DNA of 64,000 nt from Sipunculus nudus (Eukaryota; Annelida; Sipuncula; Golfingiida; Sipunculidae), in the NCBI GenBank assembly GCA_026874595.1, contig CM049313.1:53307659-53371658 (forward strand), written 5' to 3'. Below the pieces are notes generated by a model, which ran no database searches, was not told the origin of the DNA, and was given only the letters and a program-made list of their open reading frames with translations. Below, in pieces: positions 34,425-46,500 of the stretch (the first letter of the stretch is position 1; each line of letters opens with the position of its first letter). Made by a program: the position numbers and the translations under genes.

Positions 34425-37006
34425 CTGTATATATGGATAATAATATATATATATTATTTTATTCTTCTTGCTTTAATTGTCTTGTACCTTTGAAATTTTC
34501 ATAATTATTCACTATATATTATTCTCATCTAAAATATATGATAGGAAATACAACTGCTACTAGTGGAATTATGTACATAAAAGACATTAGAACATAGGAT
34601 CATTATCACATAATCATAAAAATAATCATTTAAAAACTTGATTACTTTCCTCCTTAATTGCAGTTTCATTTTACGATGTGAGCAAATCCCTTGATGCATT
34701 CGAACAAGCCATATTCAATGATGCACTGTAAAATGCCTAAATCATGTGAATTTATTTATAAATTGAACACCTGTATTTACATGGGGTCGGAGGCACACAA
34801 AACTTGTGGCCCATGGACCATGACGCTCAGCTCAATTCAAGAAATATTGCACAATGAGCAAAATGACTGCAAGTGCTAAAACATTATGAATTTTGTGAAG
34901 AGTCCTTAGAAATGTCTGCTTTATGAAAAAACTCTCCAAGACAGATTGACATGCCAAATTTCAGACAAATACCTTGAACCACTCCTGAGATATGAGCAAT
35001 TTTCACCCAAAGCACATGTAGGTAAGGACGCCACAGGAAAATGATTGCAGGTGGCTCCACCAGTCTTGAGTACAAGATGGAGGAGTCCAAAATTTATAGG
35101 TATGCACCAATTCAGGCCAATACGGCAAATCACTCCTGAAAAAGGGCATTTATCTATTCTACAAAACCAGGAAAATATGTTGGGTCACCTGTCTGGTTTA
35201 CGAGAAAACTTTCCAAGATGGATGGACATGCCAAATTTCAGACCAATATATCTGGAACCATTCCTGAGATATGAGCAATTTTCACAAAAAGAAATATACC
35301 GATGGACGGAACGCAAAAACTACTGCAGACGGCATCACCCGTCTTGTTTACGAGATGTAGGTGTTGAGGATCTATGAACATGCACAGTTTCAACCCAATA
35401 CATTGAAGAACCACTAAGACGATCAGCTTGAATATGCACAGATGGACACTACGCAAAAAGTATTGTAGGTGGCGCCACCAATCGCAATTATGAGATCGAG
35501 AGATCCAAGATCTATGGACATACAAACTTTTAGCACAATACATTGAGCCACTCCTGAGATTCGTACTGCACAGAAAGGATTGCTGGTGGTGCCACCTTTC
35601 TTTGTTAGGCACAACAACATAGGTGAAGGAACAACTATGCTGGGTTTTGGAAAGATTGGTCCAAGGGTCTCAGAGGAGTTATCTGGAAACCAACGCAGAG
35701 TGTTTGAACCACATTTTTTAATTATTCTGGGGGGGGGGGGGACTTACGAGCCCCATAGCTTGGAGAATATGGGTAACAGAGACCATGTTTCAGATTTCCA
35801 TAGAGACTTTTCATGAACCTCCATTTGATGTTGAGTTAGAAGATTCCAGGTCCAGCAATTACATTTTGTGCCCTTTTAACAGATCTATGACAGCTTCTTT
35901 GAAGGTATTAAAAATAGAGAAAAAAATCTTAAAGATTGGAAAGAATATAAGTGGCGCCACCAGTCTGCAAGAAGTGATGGAACATCCCATGATCAATATT
36001 CATGCAAAGAATTAAGGTGATCAATGCAGTAGTTATTCAGATACTTGAGCTTTTGTATCAAATTTTGCATTATTCTGGGAGGTACTTCGGAGCCCCATAG
36101 CTCAATGGATATGGGTAACAGAGACCTTATTTCAGGTTTTCAAAGAGATTTTTAATGGACCTCTTTGGGTATTTAGTTTGAAGATTCCAGATTAAGTGGT
36201 TACGATTTGTGCCCTGTTAACAGATGACAGTTTCATTGCAGGTCTGAAAAAAAAAGAGAACAAAATTCGTAAAAATTGGAAAAAATATAGGTGACGACAT
36301 CAGTATGCAGGAAGTGATGGAACATCCCATGATCAATATTCATGCAAAGAATCATAGTGATCAATGCAGTAGTTATTCAGATACTCCAGCTTTTGTATCA
36401 AATTTTGCATTATTTTTTTTTTTTTTTTTGGGGGGGGGGGTACTTACGAGCCCTATAGCTCGCAGGATATGGCTAACAGAAACCTAATTCCTAGTTTCCA
36501 AAAGATTTTTCATGTACCTCCCTTGATGTGAAGTTAGAAGATTCCAGGTCCAGCGGTAACGTTTTGTGCCTTGTTAACGGACGGCCGGACGGACGCCGGA
36601 CAAAGGGTGATCGCTAGAGCTCAGATGACTTTCAATCAGCTGAGCTAATAAAAAATGAGCACAACTTTTATCGTTCTGGCGCTACAGAAATACAGCTTTA
36701 TTTATACAGTAGTGTAACGTTCAGTCTATTTTTGTTAAAGATCTGATTGCATTCTAGACAGATATATTCGAATGTATTGCTAGTTACTTTGCTTTAAAAA
36801 CCCATTATTGTAGCTTCAATATAGGGATAGTCACTGTCAGGATGTCAGGAAAGTCAAGTTCCGAGGTTAAAAATGTACATGACTTTACGTATAAGGCAGC
36901 TTCTAACATAGCGAGAAATATGTACAACTAGGCAGTGGAAAGCTATTCTGAGGGTTCCGAAAGATGATCGATGGATTATGGTAGTGTTTGATAACGTTTT
37001 ACTCAC
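34425..37006 (-). other. Receptor gene intron, 2.6 kb
   Basis: Minus-strand donor GTGAGT (37006-37001), acceptor tatacag ending at 34425, phase 2. It contains the mollusc-type tandem repeat described at 34880-36650. Confidence 0.8.
34880..36650 (+). repeat. Diverged tandem-repeat element with hairpin end
   Basis: The left part (34880-35610) has diverged ~230 bp units sharing 'cctgagatatgagcaatttt' and 'gccaaatttcag' phrases. The right part has three ~345 bp units (starts near 35745, 36085 and 36440) sharing 'gagccccatagct' and 'gttaacaga'. It ends with cggacggccggacggacgcc and a hairpin, AGCTCAG (36618-36624) with CTGAGCT (36640-36646). This style of repeat, ending in an AGCTCA/TGAGCT hairpin followed by A-rich DNA, is widespread in bivalve and other mollusc genomes. 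Confidence 0.7.
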
Positions 37007-37656
37007 CAGGCCCCGCTGAAACCAAGGTAACCGTAAGCAACTCCTAACGAAGTATACACAGTGGGAACTACCAGCATACAGACCATGAGGCGCCAGTCGT
37101 AGCGACCTAGTGTTAGCTTCTTTTGCCAGATGACCAGACAGCAGGCGCTGACCGCTGTATATATCACAACCAACCCCTGACCAAGAATAAACTCTACCAC
37201 CAGGGCGCCAAACATGGAACATACCAACCGTGGAGGGCGCGTGAGCGTCACTAAGATGTTCACATGATCTGACGCGTGAGCCATGCTTGAACCGAGGTCA
37301 AAAATGGCCAAATATACAACCAGTCTTTCACCGATAGTCCAGCTGAAGAACCCACGTTTCTTAGTCCTTCTGTCACTGATAAAAAGAAACAGTATTGTAC
37401 AAAAGCTGGCAAGTACACTGGTGCTTAGGACGCATATGGCAAGAAAATGTATAACATAGAAATAAGGTTCACCAAACCAATAAAGTCCGCCTCCTGGAAG
37501 CACTTTTCCCCCTTCTTGGGAGTCTTCGGATGGTGTGGATCCCAAGCTGCTATTTAATGACGTCACTTTCGGTGTGCTTGTTCTATCACGAAATAGGCTA
37601 GCGTTCATCATAGTAAAATTTCGATTTATCACTTCAGTTGTGAATGTTGTATCCAT
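37007..37656 (-). CDS. Seven-transmembrane receptor, exon 1 (N-terminus to TM4)
   Basis: First coding exon, 650 nt, ending GCCTG|GTGAGT. I start at the ATG at 37656 (aaaaaaATGGAT); the frame extends upstream without an ATG. Residues 1-60 are extracellular with sequons NFT, NAS and NSS and no signal peptide, as is usual for such receptors. TM1 is about 66-94, TM2 about 110-131 (RLVVYLAIFDLGSSMAHASD), TM3 about 145-177 starting at Cys146, and TM4 about 187-212. Cys146 and Cys218 can form the conserved loop disulphide. The DRY motif after TM3 is absent (VIWQKKLTLGRY). The family is uncertain; the short loops and motif pattern are nearer to cAMP-receptor/GPR157-like than to typical class A receptors. 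Spliced length is 611 residues. Confidence 0.88.
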
Positions 37657-38640
37657 TTTTTTATTCGATATTCCCGACACCCTTATAGAGCCCCAGTTTC
37701 GGCAAGTGGATATTTCATATTTCTTTATCACTGTAAAATCCTTGATTATTCCTCGTTTATTTCATTTTGTCGGTTCGTTCGGCAATCTTTAACGGTATGT
37801 ACCTGGTCATAGGCGACTGAATACTCAAGTTTACGTTCCGAATGTTTAACCTACAACACAAATCACACCAGAATTTTTGTACATATTAATTTTGACATCA
37901 TGGAAATAAAAAAAAACTTTATCTATTGAAACATCAAAGCAAACAAAAAAAAAGAAAATGATGATAATGTCGTCTAGAGCAAACATATGTGATTTTTTTG
38001 GTATTTTGGATATCAAATGGGTATTTTGGGATGAAATTAAAGGCACAGGGTTGTTTAGTCTTTTTTTTTTGGGGGGGGGGGGAGGGAGTGTAGGGATGAA
38101 GTAAGGAATGTTGTACCTGTAGTTAAGTGATATCATATAGGTTATACGTCATATACATCAATAGGCCTTCGACAATATCAGAACAAGAGGGATGCAGATG
38201 TCAAGATTTTGGTTGATAGTAATGTATAAATTCAATATTGAAAATATCTGGAGGTAGTGGCATAAGCTGAAAAATATACGGTGTAGATAGAAGGAAGGAA
38301 AGAATTTTTTTATAGATTTACCTAAACACGCGGCTGTTATTTAAGGCATTTCGATCGTTGTCGAAACCATTTGCACTGTTTCCGTTGATAAGGTGTACTG
38401 TCACACCGGGGGGGGGGGGTATGAACTTCAGGTTCTTTTGAGTCAGACAAAACTACAGGCAGACCTCAGTTATATATATATATTATTATATACACACGCA
38501 TTAAACTTAAAAAACCAAGAGACAGAAGAACCTTAATGAAAACCATATAATAACAAATAAAAGAATAGTTACAGATCACCGGGGGGTGTCAATATCCTAA
38601 ACGAAATCACACAGTCATATTTAACACAACACATAAACCA
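37657..38640. other. Upstream of receptor gene, no gene seen
   Basis: AT-rich with homopolymer runs (poly(T)/poly(G) at about 38061-38082, G10 near 38408). This is the region where the receptor's 5' UTR and promoter should lie, but no motif can be assigned. Confidence 0.4.
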
Positions 38641-38861
38641 AGTCCCTCGCACCGCTTATATCCAAGTCTCTCCTCGCAGACAGTTCAGTAGCCCTCGGCG
38701 TGAACCATGTGTACACACAAAAGATGAAATCGCTGAACTAACGTTTCAAAGTTGATCGCGTCTCGAGTAAAATCCTCGCTGTTGAACAAACGTTACTAGA
38801 CCATAGATACAAATGAAGCGCTACACGCCAATTGTCCTGTGTACGAGCCCTCTGTCAACGG

Positions 38862-38901
<40 letters not shown>

Positions 38902-39500
38902 TGCACTCAACTATAACTCTCCGGCTGTCGGATACCGTGTAACCTCTCACTGTTGGATTTTAGCACCGTTATATCTCAGCGTCAAACAGAAGTCCCTCGC
39001 CTGTTACTGGGAGCCCTTTACACGACAGGAATTGCCCGTCAATCTGCATTTATCACTACTCGTCTCTGCAGTACTGCTCCCAGAATCAGAATACGGCTCT
39101 CTCAGACTGGACTGTCTGTACACTATGACGCCACAACCACGCAAGGTTCGTCGAAGAAACGCAGACCAGTCGGTTGGACTGCTGCAGCTAATACAGGAGT
39201 AGCCCTAGCTCCCTTGCTCTCTCACTACGCTACGCTGTGCGAGCTCCACTCTCAAAGTGGCCCTGTCTTTCTGCCGACAGCTGCTGCTCTCCGTTTTTTT
39301 CCGTTCCGGTTCCTGACGTCACAAATCCCGTCAGACTCCTCCGCCAAAGAGCACCACTATCCCTCTGGTCCGCTGACACAAACATAAAACTACCGTGGAC
39401 AGGCCCCAGACAAAATAACAAGACAACTTCTAAGCGCAACACTGACAGAAATTGACACATTGGCGCTAGCTTAACACCGTTGCTTAGAAGACCGCCGTAC
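38640..39500. other. GC-richer block, unassigned, with (CT)n
   Basis: More GC-rich and CpG-containing than its neighbours. It contains (CT)n at 38865-38898 and overlapping open frames of 72-144 codons in several frames without domain signatures. The phrase agtccctcgc occurs at 38641 and 38990. It could be a promoter/5' UTR region of the receptor gene or an unrecognised repeat. Confidence 0.35.
38865..38898. repeat. (CT)n microsatellite
   Basis: About 17 CT dinucleotides, followed by cag. Confidence 0.95.
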
Positions 39501-40640
39501 AAGATCGTACAAAACATACTTTAAATGCCATCCTCGTGGTAGTATAATTGATATGTCCAAGTCGCATATTTAATCTGCCTGTAATTGAAGACCCCCCCCC
39601 CCCCCCCGACTCAAAAGAGCATCGGTGGTGAGTTCGAGTATTAGCCGAGGAGCCGTGAAATTTTGTACTTGGCTAAGCACTGTATGCTAATGGGAAGGCC
39701 TTGTCTCATTCACAGGTGAAATGGGGGGAGGGAGGGTCTCGATGTTATGACCCATCAGTGTAATAACGGAAAGACTCCCTATATAAATCATAGGGCTGAT
39801 CATAAGTTTCCTCAACTTATAATAATAGAATGTTATCAATTCTAGATAAATTAATAATTTGATTGCTAGGGAAAAAAATATATCAAAATGAAAATTTATT
39901 AATAATAACTGCGAAAAAATGGGCAAAATGAGAGATGTTAGCGCTCAACGGGGTCTCCCCTCTGGATCCGTGGTTTCAGGGCCTCAGGTCTGGAAACTTG
40001 GGCGGGTCCATTAAAAACGATTGCGGGGCCTGACAAGAAGGGACTCCCCATCCATCCCCCCCACGCACCCCACCCCCGGGATCTGTTTCTAACATTGTTG
40101 TATGCTGACCAAGTGATCGAGAAAACAGCTGTTGTTCACATTCATTGACACTGCAAGGTGGTCAGTCACACCCGGGGTTATTCACATGCACAAAAGAACT
40201 TAATCCCGTTCTGTGTGGAAGTTGATTGAATTGTGAATGAACACAAGGCGGCATTCCGGGCTTTGCCGAAGGCAGTTCGGCTGTTTTCGATGGTATACTC
40301 TCCACTCAGGTCGGAAAACACACAACAATTAACTCAGACTAACACAAGTTAACCTTTTAAAATGAGATATTGCTCAGTGTTAGACGCAACGCGGTTTCAG
40401 AGAACAAATAGTTTAACATTTTAAAAGTTACTTTTATGAATGACAATTACATAAACCAGTGATGCCTTCTTTGAAGTGATCGTGGCAAGAGCTGCAGCAA
40501 TAAGCTCAAGTAATAGCTAGGGATTCATTATTCTTGCAAGCAGCGGCTATACACTACAGTTATTGCAGGGCTGTTTGTTTCTAGGTTTCAATATCAGCTA
40601 GGGCGGGCGGAGGGCCAAGAATCTGACCAGTGACAGCAAG
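39500..40640. other. Intergenic, no gene seen
   Basis: Contains a C17 run at about 39591-39607 and C/G-rich low-complexity text near 40030-40080. No open frame has coding character. Confidence 0.5.
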
Positions 40641-40729
40641 GTGTGGCTGATATTAAAACTTGGAGTTGGATGCACAATACGATACCACGCTCCCATTGGT
40701 GTGATAACAATTGTTTGCTCTGTGTGAGC

Positions 40730-40865
40730 CATGGTGGTGCAACCTTGAGATTCTTGCTATTCAACGCAACGGTTAAAACGAAGGAGATCTGGAACGACAG
40801 CAGAGTATACCCGCTGCGTGAGGAGTGAAGGGCTTGATGCTGTATGATTTAAGAAGATAAATCTT
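40730..40865 (+). repeat. Dispersed repeat, copy 1
   Basis: The segment gcaaccttgagattcttg ... caacggttaaaacgaaggag ... aagggcttgatgctg recurs at 42270-42420 with moderate divergence, in the same orientation. Confidence 0.7.
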
Positions 40866-41562
40866 GTTTGGTAAAGATTTACTAACATAAGAAGCTGTTA
40901 CGAAACGCTTGAGATCTAAAAAATAATCTTTCGCTCAACCTCTTTGGGCCCAAGGTGCTCAACTGGTCAATTAATGCGCGGGTGTATAATTCGTCCCAGT
41001 ACCCATGTCCGCATGTTTTTCTGGGATAATTTTTCATACAAGTAAAGCAGTGTAAGCCTTTCTTGTCCAAAGGTTGTAGGAGCTATTCCGCCGACTACTT
41101 GAGTAAAAAGTAATGTCTTACCTTGCTTTGTTTTTGTATGAGATAAATAATCCAAAATATGACAAAACAAGTCACAGCGTTTAGGACTTATTTCTTGCCT
41201 GAGAACTGATAATAAACAAGCTCGTCAAACTTATGACGTCAGTCAATTGAAGGTGACGCTCGACCGATCACTGTGACGTCTTTGTGAAGTCACTGTTGTC
41301 TAACAAACGCAAAACGCAGCCAGAGACATGGAAAGTGTACCATGGAGGAATGTACTGTCTAGCAGTGGCCGGGAAGACGCCATTCACGGTATTTCAGCAT
41401 TAATAACGCATAAGAGTCGCAAAGTAAATACGTTTTACATGATATAGAACTACTTTACACAAAATCGGCGGAATATCTGTTTTTCTAGGTCAGGCCAAAA
41501 GGCATTTTTTTAAAATAATCTTAAAATAATTATCGCGAAAAATCATGCGGACACGGGTACTG

Positions 41563-41806
41563 CAGTGGCGTTCTTTCAGGGTGAGAAAAATAAGTTATTT
41601 TGTGAAATCTAAGCAAGGTTTAGATGTAAAATTTTTAGAAAATGGATCCAAAGTCTTTAATTACATTTATTAATATATTTCACTTGCAATTTTAAAATAT
41701 TACTCTCTGAAAAGTGGGAAGGGGGGGATGATAACATTGGCCATCCCCCCTTGCCAAAAAGTGGGGGATATATATACCCCCCCCACCCCCTATATTGACG
41801 CCCCTA
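41563..41806. mobile_element. 244-bp hAT-like MITE with 8-bp TSD
   Basis: The ends read CAGTGGCGTTC and, reversed, TAGGGGCGTCA; the inverted repeat is short. The 8-mer gggtactg flanks both sides exactly (41555-41562 and 41807-41814). An unoccupied version of the flanks exists in inverted orientation at about 40978-41035, reading catgcggacatgggtactgg on the minus strand. An 8-bp duplication and CA(G)TGGCG termini fit the hAT superfamily. There is no coding capacity. Confidence 0.85.
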
Positions 41807-42269
41807 GGGTACTGGGACGGACTATAGTATGTTTGTGCGTCCGATGCAAGTATTCTGTTGTTTACACACACAGCAGCGCCTCGGGATCGGTTACGTCATG
41901 GCTCACACAAACGCACTTTAAAACGATGAAAAAGCCTTTGAAAATAATGACATATTATACCGAAGCCACTTATCCTGTTGCGAAGCCATTTTGAGAAATT
42001 AGCGGTCATGTTGAACTGTCATGCGTAACATCTCAAATACAAGGTTTACCAGAGGATATGAACTAAATAAAATAAAAAAAAAAAATCGCACGTGATGGTA
42101 CAGCTGATTTTTATTCAACTAGAATATGCTTCTTTAAGAAATAATTTGTTCGCTTTGAGTATAAAACCGCCTCCCCAAGGACATGTATCTATCGCTATAT
42201 ACTCTGCGAAAGGCCATCACGTGCGAATACTCATTTTACCAGTGGAGTACTTTTACTCAGCTACTTATT

Positions 42270-42420
42270 TTCCCTGGTGGTTCAACCTTGAGAATCTTGT
42301 TGTACAAAGCAACGGTTAAAACGAAGGAGATACAGAACGGCAGCAGTGTATAACGCTGTGTAAGGAGGGCTTGGTGCTTATCATCCCAACAATGACCTGT
42401 ATGATTAAGAAACATTTTGT
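42270..42420 (+). repeat. Dispersed repeat, copy 2
   Basis: Matches 40730-40865. In addition, 42110-42220 and 42400-42490 resemble each other (aaaccgcctccc(c/g)aaggacatgtat), showing local tandem duplication. Confidence 0.65.
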
Positions 42421-42957
42421 TCCGTCTGAAGTAAACCGCCTCCCGAAGGATATGTATTTATTACTTTATATTTTGTCAAAGGCCAAATGTTTGAATACCC
42501 GTTTTAACAAGTTGAGAACTTTTACTCAGCTGATTATTTCCTGTAACAGTTCACAGGAATAATATTAATACACTCATGTGTGTACATGTATACAAATTTT
42601 ATTTTTATCAATGCTTGCTTTTAACCTTGTTTGAAGGAATGAAAGTGTAATTCACATTTATTATTAATATAGAAATCAAGTTAGATTAACACAGTCTAAC
42701 TAGATAACATGTTTTTATTCACAATTCAAAATTAGTATTTATTGACCACTCTTATTTTGTTTATACCATATTACAATAATATAATAAAATTAATTAAGAA
42801 TAGATGAATGCATTTGCTGTTGCATTTAAATTCAATGACTGATAAAAGATTTGCATTTGTATTTGGATAAAAGATTTGAATGCATTTTCATATAAATGCA
42901 ATGCCTAATAAAGCATTGGCATTTGAGAAGGCAACATATAATTTATGTAAATAAAAC

Positions 42958-43007
<50 letters not shown>

Positions 43008-43504
43008 ATGTATTTGTGCGTGCGCTTATTTTTTATTACCTAAAACATTAAAAATAATATGTGCTGTGGTGTTCAGAGAGACTTACGTCAGCGTCAACTG
43101 GAAATAAAACATTCCAAGATGAAAGTTTACAGGGAATTCCACCCAGCATGTCCGCACGGTCCAGCCACTGTGGTCGCGTTTCCTAAGGCTAACTTGGTAC
43201 ATTCAAATTTGCCTAATTGGTCGATTGAGGGCTACAAATGTCGGCACAGTGAGGGCGTACGGAGTACGGACAATGACTCGTACTGACTTCTCTTGTTACA
43301 ATAATAATCCATTTCTGAGATAATGATAGCTTTAGGCAAATTTGAATAGTCCTGAATGTGTACTGCAGCAAGAGGGGGTCTGTTGTAAATTAAACATCAC
43401 AAGATCGAAGAGTACTAATTATAAATGACCAGTGCATTAGCATGGTCATTCAACAACGAATACTGTCCAGGGTGGTTTTTACTGGCTAATTTCAACTAGT
43501 AGCG
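42421..43504. other. Intergenic, AT-rich, no gene seen
   Basis: Contains (TA)n at 42961-43003 and a 'gcattt(g)' -rich stretch at 42805-42920. The 75-codon frame at 43059-43286 has no recognisable features. Confidence 0.5.
42961..43003. repeat. (TA)n microsatellite
   Basis: Uninterrupted alternating TA of about 43 bp. Confidence 0.95.
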
Positions 43505-46500
43505 TTTGTAATATTTGTCTTGTAAAATCCATAACGGCTGCTAATATCTGCTTACACATTATCTTTGTCTCCTATGGATCTGGTAGCTCAGTAGAATGGA
43601 TATGCCCCTGTCTTCACCCAATGTGTTTCATGTTGCATTTGAAAAGATTGTTGAAACTAAACTTCTACATGTAACTTTGGGAATGTTATAATACAGGCTT
43701 TATATACTCCTCTATAAAATCCATATTAGTTATGTGGCAGACCAAACCATGATCGAGTCAATATCATTTGAAACCCGAGTTGAAATCCGAATCCAATATA
43801 AGTCTCCTTATTTAAAAAAAAATAAATAAAATGGAAATGTGTGATAATTATGCATATTTTATATCAGTTTACACATACTTTTTGTTTGTTTACTGTTTAT
43901 CATTTGTTTAGCCTCCGATGCAGAGTAAACACTATGCAAAGTCTTACCTTTTGTAATATTCTGTCGGTAGTTCACCTATGTATTCAAGTCTTTATGTAGT
44001 ATGTGATAGAGTTCTTTTCCAACCTGACCCGAGATTGACTCGGTCTGATCTCTCGAGTTCTTCCTTCTGAGGCCCTCAAACAGTGGAATCGAGTCGGGGC
44101 TCACTGGCCCACATGCACAACTCTTTCGGAATGCTAGTATTACCATCACATTTTTTTTTTTAATATGGAGTGGTAATATACGATAATTCATGTAAGTATG
44201 GAATACTTAAGTTTACTGTTCGACGGTGGTGGTAATCGTTTTACGAGCTCGTCCACACACATGTCTACAATACTCTAATCGTAGTGATATATGTATCAAG
44301 TGGCGTAACAGATGTAGATTCAGTGCGTCACGAATCAATACATTGAATATTACAATCGGTATTATCCAAACATTTGGTGCGGTTATTAGCAGAAGTGCAA
44401 CTTTTTTTTAATATGGAATCAAGCTGAGGGCTACAGGGATGTCCTATTAGCTCTTTAACCTGAAATGCTTATAAAGTATTTCCATGAAACAGCAAATGAT
44501 CAATGTGTCCTCCGCTTTCTGTAGACACTAGAAAAATAAAATAAATAAACGTTCAACGGTAAATATATACTGTTTGGTTGTTGAGAATGTCAAGCAACTT
44601 AATCTAAAAACTATGATATATTACATGTCGCATTTTAATTTATACCATGATATAATGATATACGTTCATTGTTTCGCAAGAATATAATAAACAATTTTTA
44701 TTTTACTTATACCAAACCAGTGTATATTTCCTTTCTTGAGGATCAAAATACTGAAGATTTCTACAGGAATGTTTGAAACGGGTAAAGTGGTAAAAGGAAC
44801 CGTAACACCGTAATCACAGAGTTTCGAATGATCCCGCTGTACAAATTAATGCTTACTCTTAGTGGTGCTTTCTGAAAACCGTGGTCATTTCGACTCGTTG
44901 GTCTCTGAAATCACTCTACATCAGGCAGTCTCAAATGAAGTCTCGGTGTGCGCGCTCCGATTGACGCAAAACCTACATCTAGGAAGCGTTTAGAGTCACG
45001 TGGATCTCTGTTTTTCCGGACTCGTCTTTGTCCCCTTCTCAGAGCAAATTGGCCTCCTCCTCAACTTATAATGGTATAGGTTCACTTTTTTCTTTGCTCG
45101 TTAGTCTGGTAGCAATATAACAGTGACTGCTTACCACAATTAACTGATATTTTGTGGGAACATTGACTCTTTTAAAAGGTATCAGATGACAATAGGTAAA
45201 CATACTCTCACTTGGTTTCAGTCTCGGTATTCTTTCTATGGTCTCGCGAACTTTGGATTCGTCTTTTTCTCGGTCCCCGTTTCCTATGGTCTCGGTCTAG
45301 GATTGGTCGGCCACGATCACATCACTGCTGAAGACAGCATCTACAGGTTGGGTTTTACTTGCACAAGTAAAGCGATCAATTCGCTCATCCGTTTCTGCTA
45401 ATAAGTGATGCTCCTTAACATAAGTGCTACTCCCAGAGAGCTGAGGATATAAAACTTGCCGAATCTTTCTATATCATATTACTATTTCCTGAAACGACCA
45501 TGGCATTGAACTGGAAGGCATGAATAATTCACTTCTCCTCTCCTTCAAACACATGAGGTTTTTAATTAAAATACATTGATTCCTTTGCCAACTTTCCATT
45601 TCTTTCTTTTCGTTGTTACTGGGAAAAGTGTGATTGATTTTATTCATACAATAACCAAGTGTGTTTACATATCCTGCTTAGTGATATTGACTGGCCTTAT
45701 TTGGTTACGCCTATCATCACCTTGATAATCCATGCAAAAGATATGTGAGAGGATTCTAGAATGGCATTAAGTCGGAACAAAAGTCCTAAATAGACTGTCC
45801 GTTTATCCGTCAAATTAAAATGGGGGCTTACTTCCTGAAAGAACAGGTTTAGTATATTTTAAATCATTACTAAATATTGTAACCTTGTATTTCTTGACAA
45901 CACTGTCAAGATTTGATTTCTTTTTGGATTTTATCGAAGTAATTGTGGAAGTTATTATTAATTTCAACTAGACAGCAAATCGCTTTAATAAATAAGAATT
46001 ATGCAGAAAAAGTGACAATTTATTGTTGTTTTTTTTTTTTATCTTTTTGGATTTTATCGAAGTGACTGTAGAAGTTCTTATTAATTCGAATATGGCAGCA
46101 AATCGCTTAAATTAATCAGAATTATTAGGTTTAAGTGCCGGTTAATGTTTTCTGATGAACATTTCTAAGGATTTAGTAGCTTATTTTTACCCTTACCCTT
46201 AATTGTGTATAGCCGATAGCGTTGCCAATGATTAAAACTTTTTTTTGGTTGGTCTAGGATACAAGAAGTCTACTCTTACTTTTTCCTGTCTAATGGTGTA
46301 GTACCTAGATAAATATATAGAGTAATCTTGAGGACATATCGTGCTTATACTTGAACCACATTAGTCAAAAACCGATGGAAATATTTATCCACTTACCTTG
46401 TTCCTGATAGATTTATTCCGTCGGTCAATGAAATACATTTACGGTATAGCCGCTATTTCAGCGATCGGTAATACAGTCTATATACACAAACAAGCAATCC

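Noticed and set aside
38813..39387. Overlapping open frames of 129 and 144 codons
   Set aside because: One is built on translated (CT)n. No domain or conserved pattern was seen; it is more likely GC-rich non-coding DNA or a repeat.
43059..43286. 75-codon plus frame with several Cys/His
   Set aside because: Short, isolated, without splice context or recognisable motif.
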